A stretch of DNA of 64,000 bases, from contig JAZKIW010000077.1 of the NCBI GenBank assembly GCA_040384625.1, forward strand, positions 1 to 64,000, written 5' to 3'. Below are positions 1 to 8,128 of the stretch, one piece after another. A model generated the notes under the pieces. The model saw nothing but the letters and a program-made list of their open reading frames with translations, was not told where the DNA came from and did no database searches. The translations under genes were made by a program, and so were the position numbers. The first letter of the stretch is position 1. Each line of letters opens with the position of its first letter. Source of the DNA: CADEEN01 sp040384625. Lineage in GTDB: Bacteria > Pseudomonadota > Gammaproteobacteria > Burkholderiales > Burkholderiaceae_C.

Positions 1-63
1 GCCTGGTAGCGCACTTGCATGGGGTGCAAGGGGTCGCGAGTTCGAATCCCGCCACCCCGACCA
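1..63 (+). tRNA. tRNA-Pro (anticodon GGG), 5' part cut off by the window edge
   Basis: The sequence starts inside the D-loop. A perfect 5-bp anticodon stem (CTTGC/GCAAG) encloses the loop ATGGGGT, which gives anticodon GGG and hence proline. The T-arm with GTTCGAATCC follows, then the acceptor 3' strand, discriminator A60 and an encoded CCA at 61-63. About 14 bases of the 5' end lie outside the window. The accessory patch begins just downstream, and the 3' end of a tRNA is a common integration site, but no repeated copy of this 3' end was found further along. Confidence 0.95.
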
Positions 64-75
64 GAAATCAGCAAG

Positions 76-106
76 AACCCGGTGCCCAAAAGGCGCCGGG
101 TTTTTT
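76..106 (+). terminator. Rho-independent terminator of tRNA-Pro
   Basis: An 11-bp stem (AACCCGGTGCC at 76-86, GGCGCCGGGTT at 92-102, one G-T pair) closes a CAAAA loop and runs into six Ts at 101-106. It begins 13 bases after the CCA end, so it fits as the tRNA transcript terminator. Confidence 0.9.
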
Positions 107-107
107 G

Positions 108-465
108 TTGCCTGAGCCACATGTAGCCCCAAGGCGATGTACGAGACCGCCCGAAACTGCTCGCGCCTTTCGCTCTCCTTCTCGTCCTTCTGCTTGCTCA
201 TCGTCAACATGTCGAGCGGATAGCGCACCTCGATGCCTGCGCCGACATCGAAGTACGCCGTGTTCGGGACGTCGGGCTGAGAGGTGTTGTCCTCCTTCGA
301 CCACCTGTAGGGCACGAAGCGAACCGGCAAGACAGGAACAGTGAGGTCTCGCGACATGGCCACGGAACGCGCGGGGCCAGCATTCGCCAATGCGCGCTCC
401 TTCAGTTCTGTCTTGACGAAGTAGGAGGCAATGCTGCCCTTGACCACCGGGTCAGCGCACACTTC
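108..465 (-). pseudogene. Unrecognised protein fragment, open frame with no usable ends
   Basis: On the minus strand one frame stays open from about 549 to the window edge. The protein-like part lies at about 465-110 and includes MSRDLTVPVLPVRFVPYRW (ATG at 357) and a charged stretch KQKDEKESERREQFRAVSY. Further on, the frame crosses the terminator and the antisense of tRNA-Pro, where its sequence is certainly not coding. At its other end it merges with the antisense of the antitoxin relic. I do not recognise the family. It may be the remains of a gene cut by the antitoxin on one side and the tRNA on the other, or a chance open frame in GC-rich DNA. Confidence 0.25.
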
Positions 466-742
466 ATGAAATCCGCCACCTTCCTGCCGTGCGTGTCGAG
501 CCCGAGTTCCGAAACGAGCTTGAAGCGGTGCTGGGCGAGACCGAGACCATCAGCGCCTTCGTCGAACAGGCCGTCCGCGGCGCGGTGAACTACCGTCGCA
601 CGCAGGCAGGGTTCCTGGCCCGCGGCGAGCAGGCCTGGCAGGAATACCAGCGCACGGGCAGTCGCACCCGGCGGGTGAGGTCCTCGACCGGATTCAGAAG
701 CGCATCGATGCGCGGCGCCAAGGACTGCTCACTAAGCCGTGA
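466..742 (+). pseudogene. ParD/CopG-like antitoxin relic, frameshifted
   Basis: Three frames together spell a familiar small antitoxin. ATG at 466 opens with MKSATFLP. The body, starting VRVEPEFRNELEAVL and ending near EYQRTG, is in another frame from 489. The tail HPAGEVLDRIQKRID, ending QGLLTKP and a stop at 740-742, is in the third frame from 665. The joined product would be about 90 residues, normal for ribbon-helix-helix antitoxins of ParDE/RelBE-type systems. Two frameshifts (near 489 and near 660-664) mean no intact protein is made unless they are sequencing errors. The toxin relic follows after 17 bases. The family assignment is from motif flavour only. Confidence 0.6.
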
Positions 743-759
743 CGGACGGGCCATAGGCG

Positions 760-1114
760 GTGCGGTTCACTCTGGCGGCCGAGGACCACCTCGTTCGACT
801 TGCCGATTTCCTGTGAACCGCGCCTAGATTTGGACGAGCTGAACCAGGTCGAGGCCTCCATACGGCCCTTGCGGCGAGCCATCGAAATGCAGCCTTCAGC
901 CATTCCCTGGTCCTTCCGCAAGGCAGGACACGGCAGCCGCACGACCCGTCGCGAGCTTGTCTTGCGAACCAGCGCGTACGGCTACGTGGCGCTGTACGAA
1001 ATCGAGTGGAAGAGTCGCGTGCAGGTGCTGGCTGTGCGCCACCAGCTCGAGCCGCGTGCATTCCACTCCGGCCGCGGCATGCCCCGCAGTGACCTTAGGG
1101 CTCGTACTTGGTAG
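760..1114 (+). pseudogene. RelE/ParE-type toxin relic, frameshifted
   Basis: GTG at 760 opens VRFTLAAEDHLVRLADFL, the usual start of a ParE-like toxin, and meets a TGA at 814. The rest continues in the next frame: LDLDELNQVEASIRPLRRAI, then RELVLRTSAYGYVALYEI and VQVLAVRHQLE. That last string is the typical C-terminal RelE/ParE strand, whose members usually end a few residues later, near 1062. Here the frame runs on to a stop at 1112-1114, overlapping the convergent Fic gene by 20 bases. The relic sits directly after the antitoxin relic in the usual antitoxin-toxin order. At least one frameshift separates the two halves, so the gene is probably dead. Confidence 0.6.
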
Positions 1115-2606
1115 CCGGCGGACTGAGCAACTTGAACTCGGTCGGAGACTCCTCGAAAGCGTTGGTCGCACGCAAGGCCTCAAGCAGACTCTGGAGGTCC
1201 GAATAGTCGAAGCCAGAGCACCAGCGCGCTGCGGTCGCGAGAGCCTTGATGAACCCATCTGGTTCGTTGGCTCGGGTCAGGGCGCGCTGGCAATCGACGT
1301 ACTGTGGATGGAACAACGTCGGAATGATGATTCGACACAGTCCGAGGCGCGACAGCTCGGCATTCATCGTCAGCCGGGACAGCCGGCCGTTGCCGTCGTC
1401 GAAAGCGTGCGTCTCTGACACGAGGAACGCGTAATAGATGGCGCGCGCCATCCCTTCGGGCACGCTCAAGGCGAGCTTGGAACCTTCCTGCAGCGTGCCT
1501 CGAACGAATGCCGGGAGGACAAACTGAGTGGTGCCGGCGTAGTTGGCTTCGGTCTTGAGCTCACCCGGACGGGCTTCGGGGCGTCGCTCGAGCATGGCGC
1601 GATGACGGTCCTGCAGTCCGGCGACGAACGCCGCCTCTGGCGGAGGCACGCTGTCGCGCGTGCCTGCGCGAACGGCTTGGTTGAAGACGCCTAGTACGTC
1701 GTGCGAGTCCTTGGGCCGGTCGGGCACGATGGTGTTGCGCAGTACGATGCCCTCGGCTTCCTCGATGGAGAACCTTGTGCCCTCGACGTAGTTCGAGAAG
1801 TACGACTCGACGAATGCCCAGTGCACCTTCGCGTCGCCGTCTGGAGCGATGTCCGGAATCACCGGCAGCACTGCGGTCCGAAGAGCCGTGGCCAGCAACT
1901 CGAAGCGCGTCATGCGTTCCGCATCGACCGGTGTCCCCTGGGCAACGAGTTGTCCGCCTTTGGTGCGGAGTTGCCCCTTTTGGTGGGTGTTGAGTAGGAG
2001 CCCGACGGTCGCATTGAGCTCGTCGAAGGCCTTTTCCGCCCCGAGCGCGGGCGCCAGGGCCCTCGCAGCGTCGCGGACCAGATTCAGCGCGTCCTCACCT
2101 GAGGCGTTCAAGATGGAGACGAGCTGTTCCTCCACTGCCTCTTTGCCCGCACGAGTTGGGCGGTCGGCCGTGACCCGGCCAAGGTTCTCCAACAGTGCGC
2201 GGTGGCGCGAAGCCCAGTGCAGTCCCGTGTTGCCCAGCGGCAGGTCGCCAGGCTGCGGTGGAGAGCCCTTCAACAGGACGAGGTCGACGCCGGGGAGCTT
2301 GATGGTACGGTTGTAGCGGGTAGGGTGGCTGAGCGTCACGTAGCCGGCCTGCGTCAGGCCGCGTGTGAGAGCGCTGATATGCGACACAACAGCCTGAGGG
2401 ATCAGATGCCCGGCAACCTGTTGCCAGTGGCGCCGTACCCGGGAGTGAACCTCTTCTTCCGAGCCGGCCAAGGTGTAGACGCCGGCGGCGACGCGCCGCA
2501 ACTCGCCTGCCTTGGCGCGGCGCTGGAGCTGGCGCGACGACGCAGCGTCTTCACCTGCGAAGAAGAACTCAGCTGACGGTTGTCGCGATGTCGCTAGCGA
2601 AGGCAT
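1095..2606 (-). CDS. Fic family protein with AbiEi-like N-terminal region
   Basis: This 503-residue protein joins two toxin-antitoxin-related parts. Residues about 10-200 resemble an AbiEi antitoxin: a winged-helix start (SSRQLQRRAKAGELRRVAAGVY) and a following region with AVVSHISAL. Residues about 230-500 are a Fic domain. The active-site motif HAFDDGNGRLSR (400-411) has every key residue of HxFx[D/E]GNGRxxR, so AMP transfer from ATP to a protein hydroxyl is the likely reaction. SNYVEG (271-276) matches the Fic inhibitory-helix motif [S/T]xxxE[G/N] and lies N-terminal to the core, as in self-inhibited Fic proteins. The gene stands alone with no separate antitoxin. The AbiEi part may repress its own promoter, as AbiEi proteins do, or recognise the target; this is inference. 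Confidence 0.85.
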   Translation of the reverse strand: MPSLATSRQPSAEFFFAGEDAASSRQLQRRAKAGELRRVAAGVYTLAGSEEEVHSRVRRHWQQVAGHLIPQAVVSHISALTRGLTQAGYVTLSHPTRYNRTIKLPGVDLVLLKGSPPQPGDLPLGNTGLHWASRHRALLENLGRVTADRPTRAGKEAVEEQLVSILNASGEDALNLVRDAARALAPALGAEKAFDELNATVGLLLNTHQKGQLRTKGGQLVAQGTPVDAERMTRFELLATALRTAVLPVIPDIAPDGDAKVHWAFVESYFSNYVEGTRFSIEEAEGIVLRNTIVPDRPKDSHDVLGVFNQAVRAGTRDSVPPPEAAFVAGLQDRHRAMLERRPEARPGELKTEANYAGTTQFVLPAFVRGTLQEGSKLALSVPEGMARAIYYAFLVSETHAFDDGNGRLSRLTMNAELSRLGLCRIIIPTLFHPQYVDCQRALTRANEPDGFIKALATAARWCSGFDYSDLQSLLEALRATNAFEESPTEFKLLSPPATKYEP

Positions 2607-2810
2607 CGTGTTCTGAGGATGTGTCGCTTAAAAGCTAATCATACCTCTTAAATGTCGCCAGGCAGCTAACGAGTTGATGGCGCCACACCGCACGAGAGAC
2701 TGTCGTCCATCCGCTAGGCTAGCCCTGAGATGAGGCAAAAGTGTCGTATTTTGGCTTCTAAGAGAGCGACTTCGTCGCCCCAAGACTAAGAAGATACACC
2801 AGGTCGACGC
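2607..2810. other. Gene-free spacer between the Fic gene and the truncated AbiEii gene
   Basis: This stretch is less GC-rich than its surroundings. On the minus strand, 32 bases before the Fic start, is a possible -10 (TATGAT, 2643-2638) without a convincing -35. Two imperfect direct repeats built on TGTCGC and CTTAAA (about 2622-2633 and 2647-2658) flank it and could be an operator for the AbiEi-like Fic protein. The remainder contains nothing I can identify and probably includes sequence brought in when AbiEii lost its 3' end. Confidence 0.35.
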
Positions 2811-3041
2811 TCATCCCGACTCTGGAAGGAGAGAGCCACCGAATTTAGATTTAATGGGCATTAACTCGTCTAGGTGCGGCGCCAGCTCCGCGTCCGCGAA
2901 GAGAAGTCCGAGCAGCCAGCACACCCAGAAGTCCTTCTCGACCATCACGCTCGACGCCGACATGCGGGCTGCGGTCTGTGCGAAGGCTAGGGCGCGGCGC
3001 TCCGGCGGGAGCGTCACGAATTGCGATGCAAGCTTGGCCAT
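2811..3041 (-). pseudogene. AbiEii nucleotidyltransferase toxin, truncated after about 57 residues
   Basis: The first ~57 residues (MAKLASQFVTLPPERRALAF, then SSVMVEKDFWVCWLLGLLF and ending ELAPHL) match the N-terminus of AbiEii/AbiGii toxins, including the VEKDFW motif. In intact members, normally around 300 residues, this is followed at once by FKGGTSLSK and the catalytic DxD. Here the sequence turns into DELMPIKSKFGG and stops at residue 76. The nucleotidyltransferase centre is therefore absent and the toxin cannot be active. The start lies 7 bases after the AbiEi stop, the normal type IV antitoxin-toxin operon order. The junction near 2862 touches the palindrome TTAATGGGCATTAA (2851-2864). 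Confidence 0.7.
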
Positions 3042-3048
3042 CCGGGTG

Positions 3049-3714
3049 TCAGTCCGAGGCCAGTGCGCGGAGGGCGGGCTGCATCCAGCCGGGCGCCAGC
3101 GTCAGGTCGTCCAGCAGCGCCTGGCGCTGATCTGCCGGGATCGTGCGACGCAGTTTGCTCAGCCGCTGTGGAGTCATGTGGTCAGGTCCGAGGCTGCGCA
3201 GTGCCTGAATGACGAGGCCACTCGTTCGCCCTGCTGCTGCCATCTGGCGAGGCGTGGTGCGCTTGAGCACGATCTTTATCGGCCCAGCCTTCACCGTGCG
3301 GCTCGTGCCATCGGTGAGGAACTCGACGCGTGCGGGTACCTGGTCGGACAGTCCGAGCAGGTTGGCCGCGTAGGCACCCGTCGGCTGAAGGCGCAGCTTG
3401 TCTTTGCCAGTGAGGGCTGCCACGATGGCATCTACCGACGGCCAGAGCGTGCCGAGCAGCGGGTCCTGGCGCGGCTTGTCGTACAGACCACGCGACAGGC
3501 GGCGCAGCTCCCCGCGCGCCACAAGCCGCTGCATCGCCTTGTCGATCGCCGCTCGGCTGCCCAGGGTCGCGAACAGTGCCGGCGTGAAGACCGCGCCCGG
3601 CTTGGAGCGGTGCACGCGGCGCGTGATGTCGGCTTCGATGCCGGGTTCGGCGGCAAGCCGAGGCCGAGTGGTGGTCGCGCGCTTTGTCGAAGGAGACTGA
3701 AGGGCAGCTTTCAT
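3049..3714 (-). CDS. AbiEi-type (DUF6088-like) antitoxin/repressor
   Basis: This 221-residue protein starts at ATG 3714 (MKAALQSPSTK). Residues about 25-75 form a winged-helix region (IEADITRRVHRSKPGAVFTP, then AIDKAMQRLVARGELRRLSR and GLYDKP). The following segment contains PTGAYAANLLGLSDQVP and VEFLTDGTSR, typical of AbiEi/DUF6088 antitoxins. Such proteins repress their own operon by binding inverted repeats at the promoter and counteract the AbiEii nucleotidyltransferase without binding it. Here the partner toxin is truncated, so the antitoxin is an orphan. An in-frame ATG at 3771 also exists, but it lies upstream of a promoter-operator palindrome that touches the ATG at 3714, so I prefer the shorter form. 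Confidence 0.8.
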   Translation of the reverse strand: MKAALQSPSTKRATTTRPRLAAEPGIEADITRRVHRSKPGAVFTPALFATLGSRAAIDKAMQRLVARGELRRLSRGLYDKPRQDPLLGTLWPSVDAIVAALTGKDKLRLQPTGAYAANLLGLSDQVPARVEFLTDGTSRTVKAGPIKIVLKRTTPRQMAAAGRTSGLVIQALRSLGPDHMTPQRLSKLRRTIPADQRQALLDDLTLAPGWMQPALRALASD

Positions 3715-3742
3715 GTCCGAAAAATAGCACGTTTTTCGGACA
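3714..3742 (-). promoter_or_regulatory. Palindromic operator overlapping promoter and AbiEi start codon
   Basis: A perfect inverted repeat, TGTCCGAAAAA (3714-3724) and TTTTTCGGACA (3732-3742), is separated by 7 bases. Read on the minus strand it contains an extended -10, TGCTATTTT (hexamer 3726-3721), only six bases before the ATG at 3714. Transcription would start on or beside the A of AUG, giving a leaderless mRNA, and a repressor bound to the palindrome would block it. AbiEi binding to inverted repeats is known; its binding to this one is inferred from position. Confidence 0.65.
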
Positions 3743-3974
3743 AAAGATGCATCCATCAATGGCCCAAGCACAACCTCAACTCACCCGCCGACCGTCGCAC
3801 GCGTAAGCAGCACCAAGCCCCCGCTCCCTCGCAGAAAGTTTGAAACAATGGGTGACGCGTCGGCGTTGCAATTTAGACCACTCGGGACCAAGCAGTACTG
3901 TCGGGAGCTTTGGGGACCTAAGGCCCGACCAATGAAGGATCACAGCCAGCCGGGATTCCGGCTGTGCTGCTGTC
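3743..3974. other. Gene-free boundary between the toxin-antitoxin patch and the core genome
   Basis: No coding signal is apparent on either strand. The only structure seen is a perfect 7-bp hairpin, CAGCCGG-GATT-CCGGCTG (3947-3964), just beyond the end of the kinase gene. No copy of the tRNA-Pro 3' end was found here that would mark an integration junction. Confidence 0.5.
3947..3964 (-). terminator. Possible terminator after the histidine kinase gene
   Basis: A perfect hairpin with 7-bp arms and a 4-base loop begins 10 bases after the kinase stop codon on the minus strand. There is no clear T tract after it, so it may only stabilise the 3' end or assist Rho-dependent termination. Confidence 0.4.
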
Positions 3975-6224
3975 TCATTCCCCGCCTTTGCTCAGGCCCG
4001 GGATGACGACCTGGCAGGTGATGCCCTGGCGGCCGCTCTCGCGCCACAACACCTGACCACCGAGTTGTTTGACACGCTTGCGCACGCCGCCCAGGCCCAG
4101 GCCGTGCGACCACGTTTCGGGTTGTCGCCCGACGCCGTTGTCGGTCACCGCGAGGGTCAGCAAGCCGTGCTCGATGCTGGCGTCGATGTCGACCCGGCTG
4201 GACCGAGCGTGCGCGATGGTGTTGCTGACAAGCTCGCGCAGCACACGCGTCAGGGCCGACCACTGGACGACGCCAAGCTCGAAGTCGTGGTCATACGTGA
4301 AGGCCCAGCCGCATTCGCAGTCGGCGGCGGTCAGGCGCTGCGTGATGTCGGACTTCCACTCGGCTACTGCGTGCGACAGCAAGTGGTTCGGGGCGGCCAG
4401 GCCGCGCGTGAGCGTCTTCAGGTCCTTTAGTGTGTGACGCAGGTAGTCCTCCATCTCCCGCGTCGGCGCCTGGTACATGAGGGTGAGGAGGCGTGCACCG
4501 ATGTCGTCGTGCAAATCTTGGGCGATGCGCACCCGCTCCTCGCTGCGTCCGCGCTCGACGGCCTGGTCGAAAGCCACGGCACGCGACAACTGATCGACCA
4601 CCTGGTCGGCCAGATGGGCGTCTTCGAGCGTGAACATGCGCCGGCCGCGATGCGCAAACCCCAGCACGATGGCGCCCGGTGCAGCGAGCGGACTGAGCTG
4701 GGGCACCGGCACCATCAGGCTGCCCCCGTCGCCCATGACGCGCGCGCGGCTGCATTGCCGTTGCACCCATTCGACCTCCAGCGGTTCGAACATGTCGCGC
4801 AGCAGGCGCATCATCTGCTCGCCGACACCTTGCGGCTTGGCCTGCACCTCGCGGGCGATGCGGTACAGGTGCTCGAACATCCGTTCGGTCGTAATGCGTT
4901 CGCGCGCCATCATCTGATTGAGCAGCCACTGGCGCAGACCGGCATAGATGCCCAGCGATATGAACAGGGCCAGGGTTAGCGAGGCGAAGTTGCCAAGCGA
5001 GAACAGCGCCACGAAGAGCAGGTCGAGCGAGGTCGCGACCGTGCTGACGCCGGCCAGCAGCGCAAACTCGCGCACCAATTGCTGCGTGCGGGCCATGAAG
5101 GGGAGCATCAGCAGCATTGAGGCAGCGAACACGACCCACATGGCCGCACCGATGGCCACTGCCTGACCCTGCGCTCCGGTCTGCGGCCCGACGGCCGCGA
5201 TCGCCAGCGTCAGCATGACAAGCGTGCCGACCGTCAGTGCGCAAAAGCGCCGAAGCACGGCAGCCAGCGGATGCGGCCTCGCGCGTTGCGTCCAGCCGAG
5301 TTGGGCCACGGCCAGCAGGCCGCAACCGATCACCGTGACCTGGGTCCACCACCAGGGACTGACCAGCCAGCCACCCAACACGGCCCCGATGAGCACGGCG
5401 ACCAGACTCCAAACGACGCCTGTGCGCAGCGCACTGCCGGGCAAGCGGTGCGGATGCAGCGCCGTGGCATGCACCAGGGCGGCGCCGGTGGCAAGGTCGA
5501 AGGCCGAGCGCAGGTCGTGGTCCCAGCGCATGAAGCCGACTGGAAATCCGATCTGCGGCATCGACTCGGTGCCCAGGAACAGCAGGTTGCCCGCTTGCGC
5601 CAGGGCCATCACCGCGTACGGCAGATTGCGCGCCTCAGGCCGCGCCAAGAGCACCACCATCGTCACCAGGTAGAGCAGCAAGGCCAGGGTTGCGCTGAGC
5701 CAGAACATGGCACCCAGACCCCCTGCGCCGTGCGGACGCGGCGTCAGCACCAGCGGCGGCCCTTCGTCGAGCGCCAATTGCAGCTTGCCGGCGCTCAGTG
5801 CCTGAGCCAGTGCTTCGTGCTGTGCCGCATGACGGTCGCGCTCCGCGTCTCCCACCAACCAGCGCGCTGAGCGCTGCAGCAGCAACGCGTCGAGCGCGAC
5901 TGACTGGCCCTGCGCATCGAGCAGGCCGCGGACTGCAAGCGGCGCGTCGCCAGGACCGGTCAGCAGTAGCACACCCTTGTCGTTGCCTTGCAGCGGGATC
6001 GGCAAGGCCGGCACAACCGCAAGACTCCTGATCAGGAAGAACATCCCTAAGCAGCCGAGCAGGGCCATGCCAACCAATAGGCGCAAGCGCCAACCGATCC
6101 AGCGCGGGTTGAGACGCTGCTGGTCTAGGTCAGCTTCGCCGCTGCGCTCATCCAATGCCGATGGCGCGTCGGCGGACTGGCCCGCCGCGGGCTGAGCCTC
6201 GACCGAGGGATGCAGGGCGGACAT
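3975..6224 (-). CDS. Multi-pass membrane sensor histidine kinase (NarL-type partner)
   Basis: This is a 749-residue kinase. A cytoplasmic-looking N-tail precedes a first membrane segment (about 48-68), then a region of about 100 residues likely outside the membrane, and then seven or eight hydrophobic segments (about 170-430) resembling 7TM receptor modules. After a GAF-like linker, the HisKA_3 dimerisation helix contains the phospho-accepting His572 in SEERVRIAQDLHDDIGARL. The C-terminal ATPase domain has an N box (RVLRELVSNTIAHA) and a G1 box (TDNGVG), with HGLGLGGVRKR after them. HisKA_3 kinases pair with LuxR/NarL-type regulators, and one lies 27 bases upstream on the same strand. The signal sensed cannot be read from the sequence. 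Confidence 0.9.
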   Translation of the reverse strand: MSALHPSVEAQPAAGQSADAPSALDERSGEADLDQQRLNPRWIGWRLRLLVGMALLGCLGMFFLIRSLAVVPALPIPLQGNDKGVLLLTGPGDAPLAVRGLLDAQGQSVALDALLLQRSARWLVGDAERDRHAAQHEALAQALSAGKLQLALDEGPPLVLTPRPHGAGGLGAMFWLSATLALLLYLVTMVVLLARPEARNLPYAVMALAQAGNLLFLGTESMPQIGFPVGFMRWDHDLRSAFDLATGAALVHATALHPHRLPGSALRTGVVWSLVAVLIGAVLGGWLVSPWWWTQVTVIGCGLLAVAQLGWTQRARPHPLAAVLRRFCALTVGTLVMLTLAIAAVGPQTGAQGQAVAIGAAMWVVFAASMLLMLPFMARTQQLVREFALLAGVSTVATSLDLLFVALFSLGNFASLTLALFISLGIYAGLRQWLLNQMMARERITTERMFEHLYRIAREVQAKPQGVGEQMMRLLRDMFEPLEVEWVQRQCSRARVMGDGGSLMVPVPQLSPLAAPGAIVLGFAHRGRRMFTLEDAHLADQVVDQLSRAVAFDQAVERGRSEERVRIAQDLHDDIGARLLTLMYQAPTREMEDYLRHTLKDLKTLTRGLAAPNHLLSHAVAEWKSDITQRLTAADCECGWAFTYDHDFELGVVQWSALTRVLRELVSNTIAHARSSRVDIDASIEHGLLTLAVTDNGVGRQPETWSHGLGLGGVRKRVKQLGGQVLWRESGRQGITCQVVIPGLSKGGE

Positions 6225-6251
6225 CTCGCGCAGTCGCCACGCGGCGCTGGT

Positions 6252-6989
6252 TCACACCAGGCCCTGCTTGCTGGCCAATACAGCGGCCTCGGCGCGACTG
6301 GACACGTTCAACTTCTTGTAGATCGACTTGATATGGTCGTTGACGGTAAACCACTTGAGGCCCATCAGATTCGCGATCTCCTTGATCGTGAAACCCTTGC
6401 TGAGGAATGTCAGCACTTCGCTTTCGCGCGGTGTCAGGCGTTCATGGTCGAGCGGCTTGTCGAGCAGCGGGATCGGTCGGCTGGTGGCGAAGGCGCCCGG
6501 CGAGGTCGTCAAACCGGAGGCGCCGGTATTGCCCTCGCTGCCCTGACGAAAGTGCGTCAGCAGTCGGCGCGCGATGGCCGGCGACAGCGGCGGTTGGCCA
6601 CGCACGATCTTCTGCAGCTCTTCGACCAGGACTTCGAAGCGGTCTTCCTTGAGCAGGTAGCCGTCGGCGCCGCATTGCAGGGCAGGGAACAGGTGATCGT
6701 CGTCAGAGTAGAGGGTGGTGACGATCTTGGTCGCCGGATAGTGTGCCAGCTCGGCCAACAGATCGAGCCCGTTGCCGTCGGGCAGCTCCAGGTCGACCAT
6801 GATCAGCTTGAACGGATCGACCCCGTGCAGACCGCTGGCGCCGCCGGCCAGAGTGATCTGCTTGCGCGCGTTTTCCAGGTCGCCCGCTTCGGTGATGGCG
6901 ATGGTGTCGCTGAAGCTCTCCCGCACGACCCGGCATAGGAAGCTGCGCGCCACCGGGTTGTCTTCCAGGATCAGGACCTTGACCGCCAT
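6252..6989 (-). CDS. LuxR/NarL-family response regulator
   Basis: This 245-residue protein starts MAVKVLILEDNPVARS; the start at 6989 is chosen because the receiver fold begins there, while a longer in-frame start at 7028 would add an unstructured extension. The acidic pocket is E9-D10, and the phosphorylated aspartate is D66 in KLIMVDLELPDG. A C-terminal LuxR helix-turn-helix (about 175-235) reads LTPRESEVLTFLSKGFTIKE, then MGLKWFTVNDHIKSIYKKL. The usual VxxHxxxI signature appears as VNDHIKSI. It is the first gene of a two-gene unit with the kinase. Targets are unknown. Confidence 0.92.
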   Translation of the reverse strand: MAVKVLILEDNPVARSFLCRVVRESFSDTIAITEAGDLENARKQITLAGGASGLHGVDPFKLIMVDLELPDGNGLDLLAELAHYPATKIVTTLYSDDDHLFPALQCGADGYLLKEDRFEVLVEELQKIVRGQPPLSPAIARRLLTHFRQGSEGNTGASGLTTSPGAFATSRPIPLLDKPLDHERLTPRESEVLTFLSKGFTIKEIANLMGLKWFTVNDHIKSIYKKLNVSSRAEAAVLASKQGLV

Positions 6990-7087
6990 CGTTCGCTCCC
7001 GGGGGCGCCCGTCTGCGCCTGACGCCACACGACGCCCAGGGCATCCTAGCGCATCGACGCGCCGGGCACGAGGGCCGGAGGGCGGCG

Positions 7088-8062
<975 letters not shown>

Positions 8063-8115
8063 CGTTGCGCTCCTCGAGCTTCGGGGAGCGGCAATGATAG
8101 ACAGCGCGCGCTGCC

Positions 8116-8121
8116 TACAAT
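8116..8121 (+). promoter_or_regulatory. Putative -10 element of surE
   Basis: TACAAT lies 7 bases before the surE ATG at 8129. No Shine-Dalgarno sequence fits between them, so the transcript would begin at or next to the start codon. A convincing -35 box is not visible. Confidence 0.45.
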
Positions 8122-8128
8122 GGGCCGC

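Noticed and set aside
489..827. An intact 112-codon gene at the antitoxin locus
   Set aside because: The recognisable C-terminal end of the antitoxin lies in another frame from 665, so the remainder of this open frame is out-of-frame sequence.
2651..2864. Possible integron attC-like site (CTAACGAGTTGATGG near 2666 and TTAACTCGTCTAGG near 2861)
   Set aside because: The two ends look inverted but lie almost 190 bases apart, the core-site consensus is only partly met, and there is no integrase or cassette array.
3715..3771. An extended AbiEi N-terminus beginning at ATG 3771
   Set aside because: The extension would be encoded by the promoter-operator palindrome, and family similarity begins after the ATG at 3714.
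3743..3974. A second copy of the tRNA-Pro 3' end marking an island junction
   Set aside because: No stretch resembling GTTCGAATCC or the acceptor end was found between the AbiE locus and the kinase gene.
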